From CALCTE01 sp045627885 (GTDB lineage Bacteria > Bacillota > Clostridia > Oscillospirales > CAG-272), in contig JAZQOM010000028.1 of NCBI GenBank assembly GCA_045627885.1, positions 1 through 23,597 on the forward strand: a stretch of 23,597 bases of DNA. The letters are read 5' to 3'. A model generated the notes under the pieces. It made no database searches and was not told the DNA's origin. It saw only the letters and a program-made list of their open reading frames with translations. This document shows, piece after piece, positions 7,574 to 16,005 of the stretch (position 1 is its first letter; each line of letters begins with the position of its first letter). A program made the position numbers and the translations under genes.

Positions 7574-8260
7574 ATGAGAGAAAAAACACTTGATGCAAGA
7601 CTTTCGGCAATCGTTTCGCTCATAAGAGAGGGGGACACCGTTGCCGATATAGGAAGCGACCATGCCTACATACCGCTTCACCTGATAAAAAACAAAATAT
7701 GTAAAGATGTTCTTGTCACGGATATACGAAAAGGCCCTCTTGAAGCCGCACGGAAGAATTTTAACCGCTTCGGCTTCGGCGACCTTCTCGTAACCATGCA
7801 GTATGACGGAATAAGGGAAGATGTTCCCGCAAGGTATTCCACGGTAATCATCGCCGGAATGGGCGGACTGACGATATGCGGCATACTTAAAAATGCCGCC
7901 GAGCAGCTCAAAGCAAACGGGAACACACTCATATTGCAGCCGATGACAGAGCAGGATATCCTGCGCGAATTTCTTAAAAGCAACGGCTTTGCGATAGAGA
8001 AAGAAATCATCGCAAAAACCGATAACGGCAAGCTTTATAACATCATTAAAGCAAAGGTCGGAGCAAGCGAAGAGTATTCGGAGTGCGAATACCGCTTCGG
8101 CAAATATTCGCTTTGCGAAACCAAAGAGCTTTACGGCGAATCCGTCCGCAAATATCTCGGCGCTCTTGTTGCCGCAAGAGAGCACGGAGCGACCGATAAA
8201 GCGCAGGCAATAGAATCAGTCGAAAACTATTTATCGGAGATAGAAAAATGCCGACAGTAA
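7574..8260 (+). CDS. trmK: tRNA (adenine(22)-N1)-methyltransferase TrmK
   Basis: This is a class I SAM-dependent methyltransferase that makes m1A22 in tRNA in the cytoplasm of Bacillota. The SAM-binding motif is ADIGSDHAYIPLHL (about residues 24-37), with the family-typical IIAGMGG segment near residue 95 and LQPMTEQDILR near 120. The 228-residue length fits the family. The ATG at 7574 is used; a TTG lies one codon upstream. Neither has a Shine-Dalgarno sequence, and a stable hairpin ends just before. Its last 13 bases overlap the next gene (Nif3-like), a pairing commonly seen in Bacillota, which supports both calls. Confidence 0.88.
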   Translation: MREKTLDARLSAIVSLIREGDTVADIGSDHAYIPLHLIKNKICKDVLVTDIRKGPLEAARKNFNRFGFGDLLVTMQYDGIREDVPARYSTVIIAGMGGLTICGILKNAAEQLKANGNTLILQPMTEQDILREFLKSNGFAIEKEIIAKTDNGKLYNIIKAKVGASEEYSECEYRFGKYSLCETKELYGESVRKYLGALVAAREHGATDKAQAIESVENYLSEIEKCRQ

Positions 8261-9009
8261 AAGAAATAGTAAATGTGATAGAAAAAGCCGCGCCGACATC
8301 TTTGAGATGCGAATGGGACAACGATGGACTTCAGGTTTGCCCCGACATTGACGCGCAAGTCAAAAAATGCTTAATCTGCCTCGATGTAAGCGATGCGGCG
8401 ATAGACAGAGCTGAAAAAATCGGCGCCGATATGATTGTCACGCATCATCCGCTTTTGTTTGAGGCGTACCACTCGCTCACGGCGAAAACGCCCGAGCCGC
8501 TTATGGCAAACAGAATGTACGGGCTCGGCATATCGCAGTTAAGCGCTCACACAAGACTTGACTTTGCAAAGGGCGGCGTATGCGATGAGCTTGCCTTAAG
8601 GCTCGGACTTTCCGATGTCACTCCGTTTGGATATGATATGCTCGGCAGAGTCGGGAATATCAGCGCCGTGACTGGCGAAGAGTTTATTGCCTTTGTCAAG
8701 GAAAAGCTCGGCGTTCCGTATGTGCGCTGTGTATGCGAAGACAAGAATATAAGTCGCGTAGCCGTCGTCGGCGGCAGCGGAAAAGAATATCTTGACGCCG
8801 CCATCCTTGCAGAATCCGACGCATTCGTGACGGGAGATGTAAGCTACAATGTCTTTTTGTCCGCGCAGAGAAAAGGCATACTGCTTGCCGACGCAGGGCA
8901 CTTCTTTACCGAATATCCCGTCTGCGCCGTTTTGGAAAGAATAATAAAATCCGCATATCCGAATGTAGAAACCGAGATTTACTTCGACTATCCGATAAAG
9001 GAAAAATAA
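8248..9009 (+). CDS. Nif3-like dinuclear metal centre hexameric protein
   Basis: This 253-residue protein belongs to the NIF3/YbgI/YqfO family. Members form hexameric toroids with two metals per subunit, and their biochemical role is uncertain. The metal ligands are visible: H66-H67 in THHPLLF, H101 and D105 in HTRLDFAKGG, and H218 with E222 in DAGHFFTEYP. This spacing resembles E. coli YbgI. The length is that of the short form, without the extra middle domain found in Bacillus YqfO. GGAG lies eight bases before the ATG, inside the end of trmK. The 13-base overlap with trmK and one-base gap to polA indicate co-transcription. Confidence 0.88.
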   Translation: MPTVKEIVNVIEKAAPTSLRCEWDNDGLQVCPDIDAQVKKCLICLDVSDAAIDRAEKIGADMIVTHHPLLFEAYHSLTAKTPEPLMANRMYGLGISQLSAHTRLDFAKGGVCDELALRLGLSDVTPFGYDMLGRVGNISAVTGEEFIAFVKEKLGVPYVRCVCEDKNISRVAVVGGSGKEYLDAAILAESDAFVTGDVSYNVFLSAQRKGILLADAGHFFTEYPVCAVLERIIKSAYPNVETEIYFDYPIKEK

Positions 9010-9010
9010 T

Positions 9011-11551
9011 ATGAAAAAAGTTCTTGCGGTTGACGGAAACAGCATACTCAACAGAGCGTATTTTGCAATAAAGGCACTTTCAAATTCAAAGGGAATCCCG
9101 ACAAATGCCCTTATGGGATATGTCAACATATTGCTGAAGAATATCGAAGCGGTAAAGCCCGACAGACTTGTCGTCGCGTTTGACAGGAAAGCTCCGACAT
9201 TCAGACATCTTATGTACGACAAGTATAAGTCAAACCGAAAGGGAATGCCCGATGACCTTGCGATACAGCTGCCGTACGCAAAAGAGATATCCGAAAAGCT
9301 CGGCTTTTCCGTTTTGGAGAAAGACGGCATAGAGGCTGACGACATTCTCGGAACAGTTGCGGAAAAATGCAAGGCTTCGGACGCATTTTGCTGTATCCTG
9401 ACGGGTGACAGAGATTCTTTGCAGCTTATCTGCGACGGTCACACAAGCGTTTTGCTTGCGACAAATACCGATACCGTTGTTTACGACGAAGCAAAATTTT
9501 TCGAAAAATACGGCACTGTTCCCAAGGGACTCATAGATATAAAAGCGCTTATGGGTGACAGCTCAGACTGCATCCCGGGAGTCCCCGGAATAGGCGAAAA
9601 AACGGCTCTTGCGCTTATCGGAGAATACAAGACGCTTGACGAGGTGTATGCAAATGCCGATGCGCTTCCCGTAGGGCCGTCCGCAAAGGAAAAGATAAAA
9701 AACGGCAGAGAGCTTGCGTATCTTTCGAAAGAGCTTGCGACCATAAAATGCGATGCGGAAATACCGTTTGACTGCGACGAAGAAATACGCTCCGACGCAG
9801 AGGGACTCAACGCGCTTTTTACTGAGCTCGAGATGTTCTCCACACTCAAAAAAATATCGTCATCGTCGATATTTGCGGGCATATCCGCCCCCGAGCCGAT
9901 TTATTCGGAAAAAGCCGAAACAGTCACCGCGAATATTGACGATATACGCGCACTGCCCGAGCTTTTCTGCACTTTTGACTTTGAAAATTGCGTCGGATAT
10001 TTTGCGTCGGATGCCAAGGTTTTACGCTGTGAATTTTCACAAAGCGAGCTTCTCGGATTCATAAAAGAGAACATAACAAAGCTCAATGTTTTCGACGGAA
10101 AGCCAGTGTATAAATATCTGTACGAGAGGGAGATTTCAGTCGAAAACACCGTTTCGTTTGACTGTATGCTTGCGGCGTATGTGGCAAACTCCGGACTTCA
10201 AAAGTACACTCCCGAGCGTGTCGCGTCGCATTATCTGCACCTGTCTTGCGAGGAGCCTGACTTTTCCGATACCGCTTTCTTTACCGAAAAACTTGTCCCC
10301 GTTTTGCTCGACGAGCTTGAAAAATCGGGGCAGAAGGAGCTTTATCAAAGCATAGAAATACCGCTTTCTCTCGTTATCGCCGATATGGAAACAAAGGGAT
10401 TTTTCGTCGATAAGGACGGACTTGTTTCCTTCGGAAAGGATATGGAAGCGGAGATATCCGATATAGAAAATCAGATATATTTTATGACGGGGGAGACCTT
10501 TAACATAAATTCTCCGAAACAGCTCGGAACGGTGCTTTTCGAGCATCTCGGACTTCCGTCGAAAAAGAAGACGAAAAGCGGATATTCCACCGATGCCGAA
10601 ACGCTTGAATCAATAGCGCATTATCATCCCGTAATCGAACTGATACTCGAATACAGAACGCTCGCAAAGCTCAAATCGACATTTATCGACGCGATGGTAA
10701 AGGTTATATCCGAAAAAGACGGCAGAATTCACACAAGCATAAATCAGGCTTCAACCGCGACGGGCAGACTGTCGTCGGCGGAGCCTAATCTTCAAAATAT
10801 TCCCGTAAGACAGAAGCGCGGAAAGGAGCTCAGAAGGTTCTTCAAAGCGGCTGACGGAAATGTGCTTATCGACGCCGACTATTCGCAGATAGAGCTGAGG
10901 CTTCTTGCGGAAATTTCTGGCGACAAAGACTTCAAAAACGCGTTTGTAAGCGGCGAGGATATTCACAGAGTGACGGCATCGCAGGTATTCAATGTGCCGT
11001 TTGAGCTCGTATCTCCGGAGCTTCGCTCAAAGGCAAAGGCGGTCAATTTCGGCATAATCTACGGGATTTCGGCGTTCTCACTTTCGAGAGATATCGGCAC
11101 AACTGTTGCAGAAGCAAAAAAATATATCGAGAACTATCTTGCGCGTTACGGCGGAGTATCAGAATATCTCAAAAATATCGTCGCAAGCGCACATAAAGAC
11201 GGCTTTGTGTCCACAATGCTCGGCAGAAGAAGATATATTCCCGAGCTCAAGTCTCCGAGGAAGCCCGAGCAGAGCTTCGGCGAAAGAGTTGCGATGAACA
11301 GTCCCATTCAGGGAACCGCCGCCGATGTTATCAAAAAAGCGATGGTCAATGTTCACAAGCGCCTTTCCGAGTTTGACGGTGCAAAGCTCATTTTGCAGGT
11401 ACACGACGAGCTTATTATCGAAGCGCCCGAGAATATAGCCGAAAATGTCGCAAAAATGCTTAAAACAGAGATGGAGAATGTCATAAAAACCGATGTTCCG
11501 CTCACTGCCGAGGTAGGTATAGGCAAAAGCTGGTATGATGCCAAAAACTGA
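9011..11551 (+). CDS. polA: DNA polymerase I
   Basis: This 846-residue family A polymerase fills gaps in repair and removes Okazaki primers. The N-terminal 5' nuclease domain (1 to about 290) contains GIEADDILG and LTGDRDSLQLI. The central 3'-5' exonuclease-like domain (about 300-460) keeps an Asp-Phe-Glu in the first motif, but I cannot find the later aspartates (E. coli D424 and D501 positions). Proofreading is therefore probably lost, as in other Bacillota PolA proteins. The polymerase domain holds motif A D623-YSQIE-L-R, motif B K676 to Y684 (KAVNFGIIY) and motif C Q796-V-H-D-E800. AAAGGA precedes the ATG. It closes the run begun at 2437 and is followed by a strong terminator. Confidence 0.95.
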   Translation: MKKVLAVDGNSILNRAYFAIKALSNSKGIPTNALMGYVNILLKNIEAVKPDRLVVAFDRKAPTFRHLMYDKYKSNRKGMPDDLAIQLPYAKEISEKLGFSVLEKDGIEADDILGTVAEKCKASDAFCCILTGDRDSLQLICDGHTSVLLATNTDTVVYDEAKFFEKYGTVPKGLIDIKALMGDSSDCIPGVPGIGEKTALALIGEYKTLDEVYANADALPVGPSAKEKIKNGRELAYLSKELATIKCDAEIPFDCDEEIRSDAEGLNALFTELEMFSTLKKISSSSIFAGISAPEPIYSEKAETVTANIDDIRALPELFCTFDFENCVGYFASDAKVLRCEFSQSELLGFIKENITKLNVFDGKPVYKYLYEREISVENTVSFDCMLAAYVANSGLQKYTPERVASHYLHLSCEEPDFSDTAFFTEKLVPVLLDELEKSGQKELYQSIEIPLSLVIADMETKGFFVDKDGLVSFGKDMEAEISDIENQIYFMTGETFNINSPKQLGTVLFEHLGLPSKKKTKSGYSTDAETLESIAHYHPVIELILEYRTLAKLKSTFIDAMVKVISEKDGRIHTSINQASTATGRLSSAEPNLQNIPVRQKRGKELRRFFKAADGNVLIDADYSQIELRLLAEISGDKDFKNAFVSGEDIHRVTASQVFNVPFELVSPELRSKAKAVNFGIIYGISAFSLSRDIGTTVAEAKKYIENYLARYGGVSEYLKNIVASAHKDGFVSTMLGRRRYIPELKSPRKPEQSFGERVAMNSPIQGTAADVIKKAMVNVHKRLSEFDGAKLILQVHDELIIEAPENIAENVAKMLKTEMENVIKTDVPLTAEVGIGKSWYDAKN

Positions 11552-11553
11552 AC

Positions 11554-11586
11554 AAAAAGCGTCCGCAATATTTGCGGACGCTTTTT
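11554..11586 (+). terminator. Intrinsic terminator after polA
   Basis: A perfect 15-bp stem (11554-11568 with 11572-11586) with a 3-base loop begins with five A and ends with five T, immediately after the polA stop. The symmetric A and T tracts could let it act on both strands, but no leftward gene ends here. It separates polA from the minD promoter. Confidence 0.92.
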
Positions 11587-11606
11587 GCTTATTTGTGCCG
11601 AAATTA

Positions 11607-11635
11607 TTGACATTAAGCTAATTATTTGATAATAT
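11607..11635 (+). promoter_or_regulatory. Sigma-A type promoter for the minD-mgsA-hisS-aspS run
   Basis: A consensus TTGACA (11607-11612) is followed by a 17-base spacer and TAATAT (11630-11635), with predicted transcript start near 11642. A 14-base AT palindrome (11629-11642) covers the -10 box and start point; in such AT-rich sequence it may be chance. Confidence 0.75.
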
Positions 11636-11661
11636 ATATTATATATTATGTTATGACAAAA

Positions 11662-11668
11662 AGAGGTG
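11662..11668 (+). promoter_or_regulatory. Ribosome-binding site that sets the minD GTG start
   Basis: AGAGGTG lies five bases before the GTG at 11674. The in-frame ATG at 11653 lacks a purine-rich site, and the upstream TTG at 11626 lies before the predicted transcript start. Confidence 0.75.
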
Positions 11669-11673
11669 AGCCT

Positions 11674-12495
11674 GTGGGTAAATCCATACTTATAACCTCG
11701 TGCAAGGGCGGAGTCGGAAAGTCAACCGTATCGGCAGGACTTGCCGTTGCACTTTCGGAGCTTTTTGCTCCCACCGGCAAGAAAAGCAAGGAATATGACG
11801 AGCTTACCGTGCTCAATAAAAGAATCCTTTTGATTGACTGTGACTTCGGCGTAAGAAGCCTTGACTTATTGCTCGGAACAGAGGACAGCAACATATTTGA
11901 CCTTGCCGATGTGGTATGCGGCAGAGCGCCGCTTTCGTCTGCGGTCAGAAGCGTCGGCGGCAGAGACAATCTCGATTTGCTTGCCGCGCCGATGAACTAT
12001 GTTGCGGGCGAATTTCCGGAGGATAAATTTGCGGAGTTTATCGAAACCGCCAAAAAAGAATACGAGTATGTCATTCTCGATTCCGCTCCTGCTCACGCAA
12101 GCAGTTTTTATATTGCCCAAAAGGTCAGCGACAGCGCGATAATAGTCACAAGCAGTACGGCTTGCTCTCTCCGCGCCGCGGCAAAGACGGCTTCGGAGCT
12201 TGCCAAGCTTTCCGAAAAGGATGTAAAGCTTGTAATAAATATGTTTGAGCCGAAGAAGGTGCTCAAAAGTGAGTACGCCGGCATTATGCAGAGCATAGAG
12301 ACATCGTGCGCACAACTTATAGGACTTATTCCGTACGATTCGGCTATTCCCGCAAAGCAGGAAAGAGGAATACCGACCGATATGGCAAGGGATATAAGCG
12401 CAGGCGCTTTTACAGACCTTGCAAAGAGAGTGATAGGCTTTAATGTTCCGCTTCCGAAGAAGATTCTCGGAGTAAGCATTAAAAAATTGTTCTGA
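11674..12495 (+). CDS. minD: MinD-like ParA/MinD family ATPase
   Basis: This 273-residue deviant-Walker ATPase resembles MinD, the membrane-cycling protein that positions the division septum. The P-loop is K11-GGVGK-S17-T18 with the signature lysine K11; the switch region reads LLIDCDFGVRSLDLLLG. The C-terminus (about 256-273, KKILGVSIKKLF) could form the membrane-targeting amphipathic helix. Two things are odd: an insertion of about 17 residues (roughly 32-48) between the P-loop helix and the next strand, and DSAPAH where MinD usually has DSPAG. Neither minC nor minE is adjacent. A second-family ParA role (chromosome or protein positioning) is possible. The MgsA-fold gene starts 13 bases downstream. 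Confidence 0.75.
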   Translation: MGKSILITSCKGGVGKSTVSAGLAVALSELFAPTGKKSKEYDELTVLNKRILLIDCDFGVRSLDLLLGTEDSNIFDLADVVCGRAPLSSAVRSVGGRDNLDLLAAPMNYVAGEFPEDKFAEFIETAKKEYEYVILDSAPAHASSFYIAQKVSDSAIIVTSSTACSLRAAAKTASELAKLSEKDVKLVINMFEPKKVLKSEYAGIMQSIETSCAQLIGLIPYDSAIPAKQERGIPTDMARDISAGAFTDLAKRVIGFNVPLPKKILGVSIKKLF

Positions 12496-12508
12496 AAAGG
12501 AGAGAAAA

Positions 12509-12949
12509 ATGGAGATAGCACTTATTGCGGAGAATGAGAAAAAAGAGCTGATGACGCAGTTTTGCATAGCGTACTGCAATGTGTTGAGCCGCAGTAATCT
12601 CTACACAACGAGCACGCTCGGCAATATGATTGAAGACGCTACCGGACTTAAGACCGAGAAGTTTATGAGCGGCCCGCAGGGCGGCATAGAGCAAATAAAC
12701 ACCAAGGTCGAGTTCGACGAGATAGACGCACTCATTATTTTCAGAAACAATGACAGAATCGACGCGAGAACGAGCGAATTCGAGGACAGACTTATCCGTT
12801 CCTGCGATGCGCACAATGTTCCGGTTGCAACGAATATCGCAACGGCGGAGCTTGTTATATGTGCGATAGACAGGGGCGACCTTGATTGGAGAGACTATGT
12901 AAATCCCGTATCAAAATACAATAAAAGCAAACGAGAGGCAAAGAAATGA
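12509..12949 (+). CDS. Methylglyoxal synthase-fold protein, catalytic residues lost
   Basis: This 146-residue protein aligns without gaps to E. coli methylglyoxal synthase (offset 11), which converts dihydroxyacetone phosphate to methylglyoxal. Shared blocks include EIALIA, DATGL, MSGPQGG and VPVATNIATAEL. Yet six active-site positions differ: His19 is Glu8, Asp20 is Asn9, Asp71 is Ile60, Asp91 is Asn80, His98 is Arg87 and Asp101 is Glu90. Phosphate-site residues Lys12 (K23), Thr34 (T45), Ser54 and Gly55 remain, while Thr48 is Leu37. It is therefore probably not a synthase; ligand sensing is an inference from the same fold serving as an allosteric domain in carbamoyl-phosphate synthetase. AAAAGGAG precedes the ATG, and its TGA overlaps the hisS ATG (ATGA), so it is intact and translated. 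Confidence 0.8.
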   Translation: MEIALIAENEKKELMTQFCIAYCNVLSRSNLYTTSTLGNMIEDATGLKTEKFMSGPQGGIEQINTKVEFDEIDALIIFRNNDRIDARTSEFEDRLIRSCDAHNVPVATNIATAELVICAIDRGDLDWRDYVNPVSKYNKSKREAKK

Positions 12950-14220
12950 TTAAAAGACCGAGAGGAACAAACGATATACTTCCGGATTCCGTTTCCAAGT
13001 GGCAGTATATCGAAAAAACAGTCAGAGAGGTTGCGGAAAGCTACGGCTTCGGAGAGATAAGATTTCCGACCTTTGAGGCAACCGAGCTTTTTTTAAGAGG
13101 AGTGGGCGATACCACCGATATAGTCCAGAAGGAAATGTATACCTTTACGGATAAGGATGAGCGTAGCTTTACGCTTCGTCCCGAGGGCACGGCATCAACT
13201 GTCAGAGCACTTATTGAAAACGGACTTTACGGCGGAACGATGCCGCTCAAGTATTATTATATCACCAACTGCTTCAGATACGAAAAGCCGCAGGCGGGCA
13301 GAAGCAGAGAATTTACGCAGTTCGGCGTTGAGGTTTTCGGCTCACAGAGCGCGATGTGCGATGCACAGATTATATCTCTTGCCGATACGGTATTCAAAAG
13401 GCTCGGCGTTAAGGGAATAAAGCTCTATATAAATTCGATAGGCTGCCCCGAATGCAGAAAAGAATATCATAAGGCGTTAAAGGAGCATTTTGCGGCTCAC
13501 ACGGACGAGCTTTGTGACACCTGCAAGGGAAGACTCGAAACAAATCCGATGAGGATTTTAGACTGCAAGAGCCCAATCTGCAAGGAGATAGCAAAGGACG
13601 CTCCGAAGACGGTTGATTATCTCTGCGACGATTGCAAAGCGCATTTTGAAGCATTGAAGAAGTATCTTGACGCGATGGGCATAAGCTATGAGGTTGACAC
13701 ATCGATTGTCCGCGGACTCGACTATTACACAAAGACTGTTTTCGAGTTCGTTTACGAGGGTATAGGCGCGCAATGCACCGTATGCGGCGGCGGCAGATAC
13801 GACGGACTTTGCGAAATGCTCGACGGCCCCAAGCTCTCCGGAATGGGCTTCGGAATGGGAATATCGAGAGTTATTCTTGCGATGGATGCCGACAACGCGG
13901 CAATTCCCGAAAAGGAAAAGCCCGCGGTATATATCGCACCTATGGGCGAAAAGCCGGCGGAATTTGCGGCGGCTCTGTTCTGCAAGCTCCAGCAAAACGG
14001 CATAAACGCCGAAACCGACACGGTCGGAAGAAGCATGAAGGCGCAAATGAAATACGCCGATAAAATCGGCGCAAAATTCGTTCTCGCCGTAGGCGACAGC
14101 GAAATCGAAAGCAACAAGGCTGTATTAAAGAGCATGACCGGCGGAGAAAATGTTGAGATTTCTCTTGATTCTGCTCTTGATGAAATAATTAAAATTATCG
14201 GAGGCAATAAAAATGGCTGA
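12946..14220 (+). CDS. hisS: Histidine--tRNA ligase
   Basis: This class II aminoacyl-tRNA synthetase charges tRNA-His in the cytoplasm. In the 424-residue protein the N-terminal KRPRGTNDILPD opening, the TLRPEGTA segment, motif 2 (CFRYEKPQAGRSREFTQFG, about residues 108-126), the histidine-specific RGLDYYTKTVFEF and motif 3 (GMGFGMGISRVILAM) are all visible. A cysteine-rich middle stretch (GCPECRKEY to LCDDCKAHF, about 165-230) is of the kind seen in many Bacillota HisRS. The C-terminal anticodon-binding domain follows. The start overlaps the MgsA-fold gene by four bases and the stop overlaps aspS by eight, so the three genes are translationally coupled. Confidence 0.96.
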   Translation: MIKRPRGTNDILPDSVSKWQYIEKTVREVAESYGFGEIRFPTFEATELFLRGVGDTTDIVQKEMYTFTDKDERSFTLRPEGTASTVRALIENGLYGGTMPLKYYYITNCFRYEKPQAGRSREFTQFGVEVFGSQSAMCDAQIISLADTVFKRLGVKGIKLYINSIGCPECRKEYHKALKEHFAAHTDELCDTCKGRLETNPMRILDCKSPICKEIAKDAPKTVDYLCDDCKAHFEALKKYLDAMGISYEVDTSIVRGLDYYTKTVFEFVYEGIGAQCTVCGGGRYDGLCEMLDGPKLSGMGFGMGISRVILAMDADNAAIPEKEKPAVYIAPMGEKPAEFAAALFCKLQQNGINAETDTVGRSMKAQMKYADKIGAKFVLAVGDSEIESNKAVLKSMTGGENVEISLDSALDEIIKIIGGNKNG

Positions 14221-15988
14221 ACTTTTGCAAGGAGAAAAAAGAACACTTTACTGCGGCGAGCTCAGAGAGGGTAATATCGGTCAGCATGTCTGCCTTATGG
14301 GCTGGGTGCAGAAGCAGAGAGACTTGGGCTCACTCGTATTTGTTGATTTGCGCGACAGAACGGGTATCGTTCAGCTCACATTTGACGAAAACACGATGAA
14401 AAAAGCGGCTACACTCCGCTCGGAATATGTTATTTGCGTAAAAGGCGATGTCAGAAAGAGAGAATCCGTCAACGACAAGATTCCGACAGGACAGGTTGAG
14501 GTTTTGGTAAACTACCTCAAGATACTTTCCGAATCCGAAACTCCTCCGTTTGAAATAGTTGAAAATTCCGATGTCAAGGAAGAGCTCCGCTTAAAGCACA
14601 GATATCTTGACTTAAGACGCCCCGATTTGCAGAGAAACATCATCGAGCGCCATAAGATTACACAGATAACGAGAAGATATTTTGACGATAACGGATTTCT
14701 TGAAATAGAAACACCCGTGCTCATCAAGCCGACTCCCGAGGGCGCGAAGGACTATCTTGTGCCGAGCCGCGTGCATAACGGCAAATTCTACGCACTTCCG
14801 CAGTCACCTCAGCTTTACAAGCAGATACTTATGGCATCCGGATTCGACAGATACTTCCAGGTTGCCCGTTGCTTCAGAGACGAAGACCTCAGAGCGGACA
14901 GACAACCCGAGTTCACACAGATTGACCTTGAGATGTCATTCGTCGAGCAGGACGATGTTATGAGAATAGTCGAGGGCTTTATCAAAAAGCTCTTCGCGGA
15001 ATATAAGAAGATTGATATTCCCATGCCGCTTATGAGAATGACATACGCTCAGGCGATGAATGATTACGGCTCCGATAAGCCCGATTTGCGCTTCGGACTC
15101 AAGCTCTGCGATATTTCCGATATCGTAAAGGAAAGCGCATTCAAGGTATTCTCGGATGCGGTAGCCGAGGGCGGCTCCGTCAGAGCAATAAACGCAAAGG
15201 GCGCGGCAGACAAGTTCTCGAGAAAGGGAATAGACGCTCTCACCGATTATGTCAAGAGATACAGAGCAAAGGGACTTGCGTGGATTAAGAACGCCGACGG
15301 AAATGTAAGCTCGTCGTTCCTTCACCTTGTATCCGAAGATGAGAAGAAAGCAATATGCGAAAGACTCAATATCGAAAACGGAGATATAGTATTTATTGTC
15401 GCATCAAATAAGAATAAAGTCGTGTTCGACAGTCTCGGCGCTCTGCGTTGCGAGCTTGCGAGAAAGCTTGATTTGATAGACAAGAACGATTATAAGCTTC
15501 TCTGGATAACCGAATTCCCGATGTTTGAGGAGGATGACGAGACGGGCAAGATTTCCGCTATGCACCACCCCTTCACATCTCCGATGGACGAAGACCTCGA
15601 ATTTCTCGAAACAGATCCGCTCCGCGTCCGCGCAAAGGCTTACGATATCGTTATAAACGGCAACGAAGCCGGCGGCGGCTCCGTAAGAATTCACAGCAGA
15701 GAGATACAGAAGCGTATATTTGCCTGCCTCGGACTTACCGAAGAGGAAGCAAACAATAAATTCGGATTCCTGCTCGAAGCATTCAAGTACGGTGTACCGC
15801 CTCATGCGGGACTTGCCTTCGGACTTGACAGACTTTGCTGCCTGCTCATAGGACTTGATGCGATAAGAGATGTTATCGCATTCCCGAAGGTACAGAACGC
15901 GTCCGAGCTTATGTCCGGCGCGCCCTCATTTGCCGAAGCCGACGCACTTGACGAGCTCGGAATCGCGATAGTACATTCTGAAGAATAA
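14213..15988 (+). CDS. aspS: Aspartate--tRNA ligase
   Basis: This class II synthetase charges tRNA-Asp and is 591 residues long, the usual bacterial length. The N-terminal OB-fold anticodon domain (1 to about 105, GWVQKQRDLGSLVFVDLRDR) leads to the catalytic domain with motif 1 near residue 145, and motif 2 CFRDEDLRADRQPEFTQIDL (about 220-239). A bacterial GAD insertion lies roughly at 285-410, and motif 3 (GLAFGLDRLCCLL) near 540. GGAGG lies eight bases before the ATG, inside hisS. The hisS-aspS pair is a classic Bacillota arrangement. I cannot tell whether it is strictly Asp-specific or also charges tRNA-Asn. Confidence 0.96.
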   Translation: MAELLQGEKRTLYCGELREGNIGQHVCLMGWVQKQRDLGSLVFVDLRDRTGIVQLTFDENTMKKAATLRSEYVICVKGDVRKRESVNDKIPTGQVEVLVNYLKILSESETPPFEIVENSDVKEELRLKHRYLDLRRPDLQRNIIERHKITQITRRYFDDNGFLEIETPVLIKPTPEGAKDYLVPSRVHNGKFYALPQSPQLYKQILMASGFDRYFQVARCFRDEDLRADRQPEFTQIDLEMSFVEQDDVMRIVEGFIKKLFAEYKKIDIPMPLMRMTYAQAMNDYGSDKPDLRFGLKLCDISDIVKESAFKVFSDAVAEGGSVRAINAKGAADKFSRKGIDALTDYVKRYRAKGLAWIKNADGNVSSSFLHLVSEDEKKAICERLNIENGDIVFIVASNKNKVVFDSLGALRCELARKLDLIDKNDYKLLWITEFPMFEEDDETGKISAMHHPFTSPMDEDLEFLETDPLRVRAKAYDIVINGNEAGGGSVRIHSREIQKRIFACLGLTEEEANNKFGFLLEAFKYGVPPHAGLAFGLDRLCCLLIGLDAIRDVIAFPKVQNASELMSGAPSFAEADALDELGIAIVHSEE

Positions 15989-16005
15989 TTTTTTCGGAGT
16001 TTCAA

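Noticed and set aside
6728..8185. Open frame of 485 codons on the minus strand across clp, the DUF1858 gene and trmK
   Set aside because: It is antisense to three well-supported genes, crosses their boundaries, lacks domain-like sequence and is explained by codon bias of the real genes.
8596..9372. Open frame of 258 codons on the minus strand across the nif3-like gene and polA
   Set aside because: Antisense shadow of two clear genes, with no recognisable protein features.
11629..11642. 14-base AT palindrome over the minD -10 box
   Set aside because: Built only of A and T next to a TATA-rich run; too likely by chance to claim as an operator.
11866..12579. Open frame of 237 codons on the minus strand over minD and the MgsA-fold gene
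   Set aside because: Cysteine- and arginine-rich shadow translation, antisense to intact genes with their own ribosome sites.
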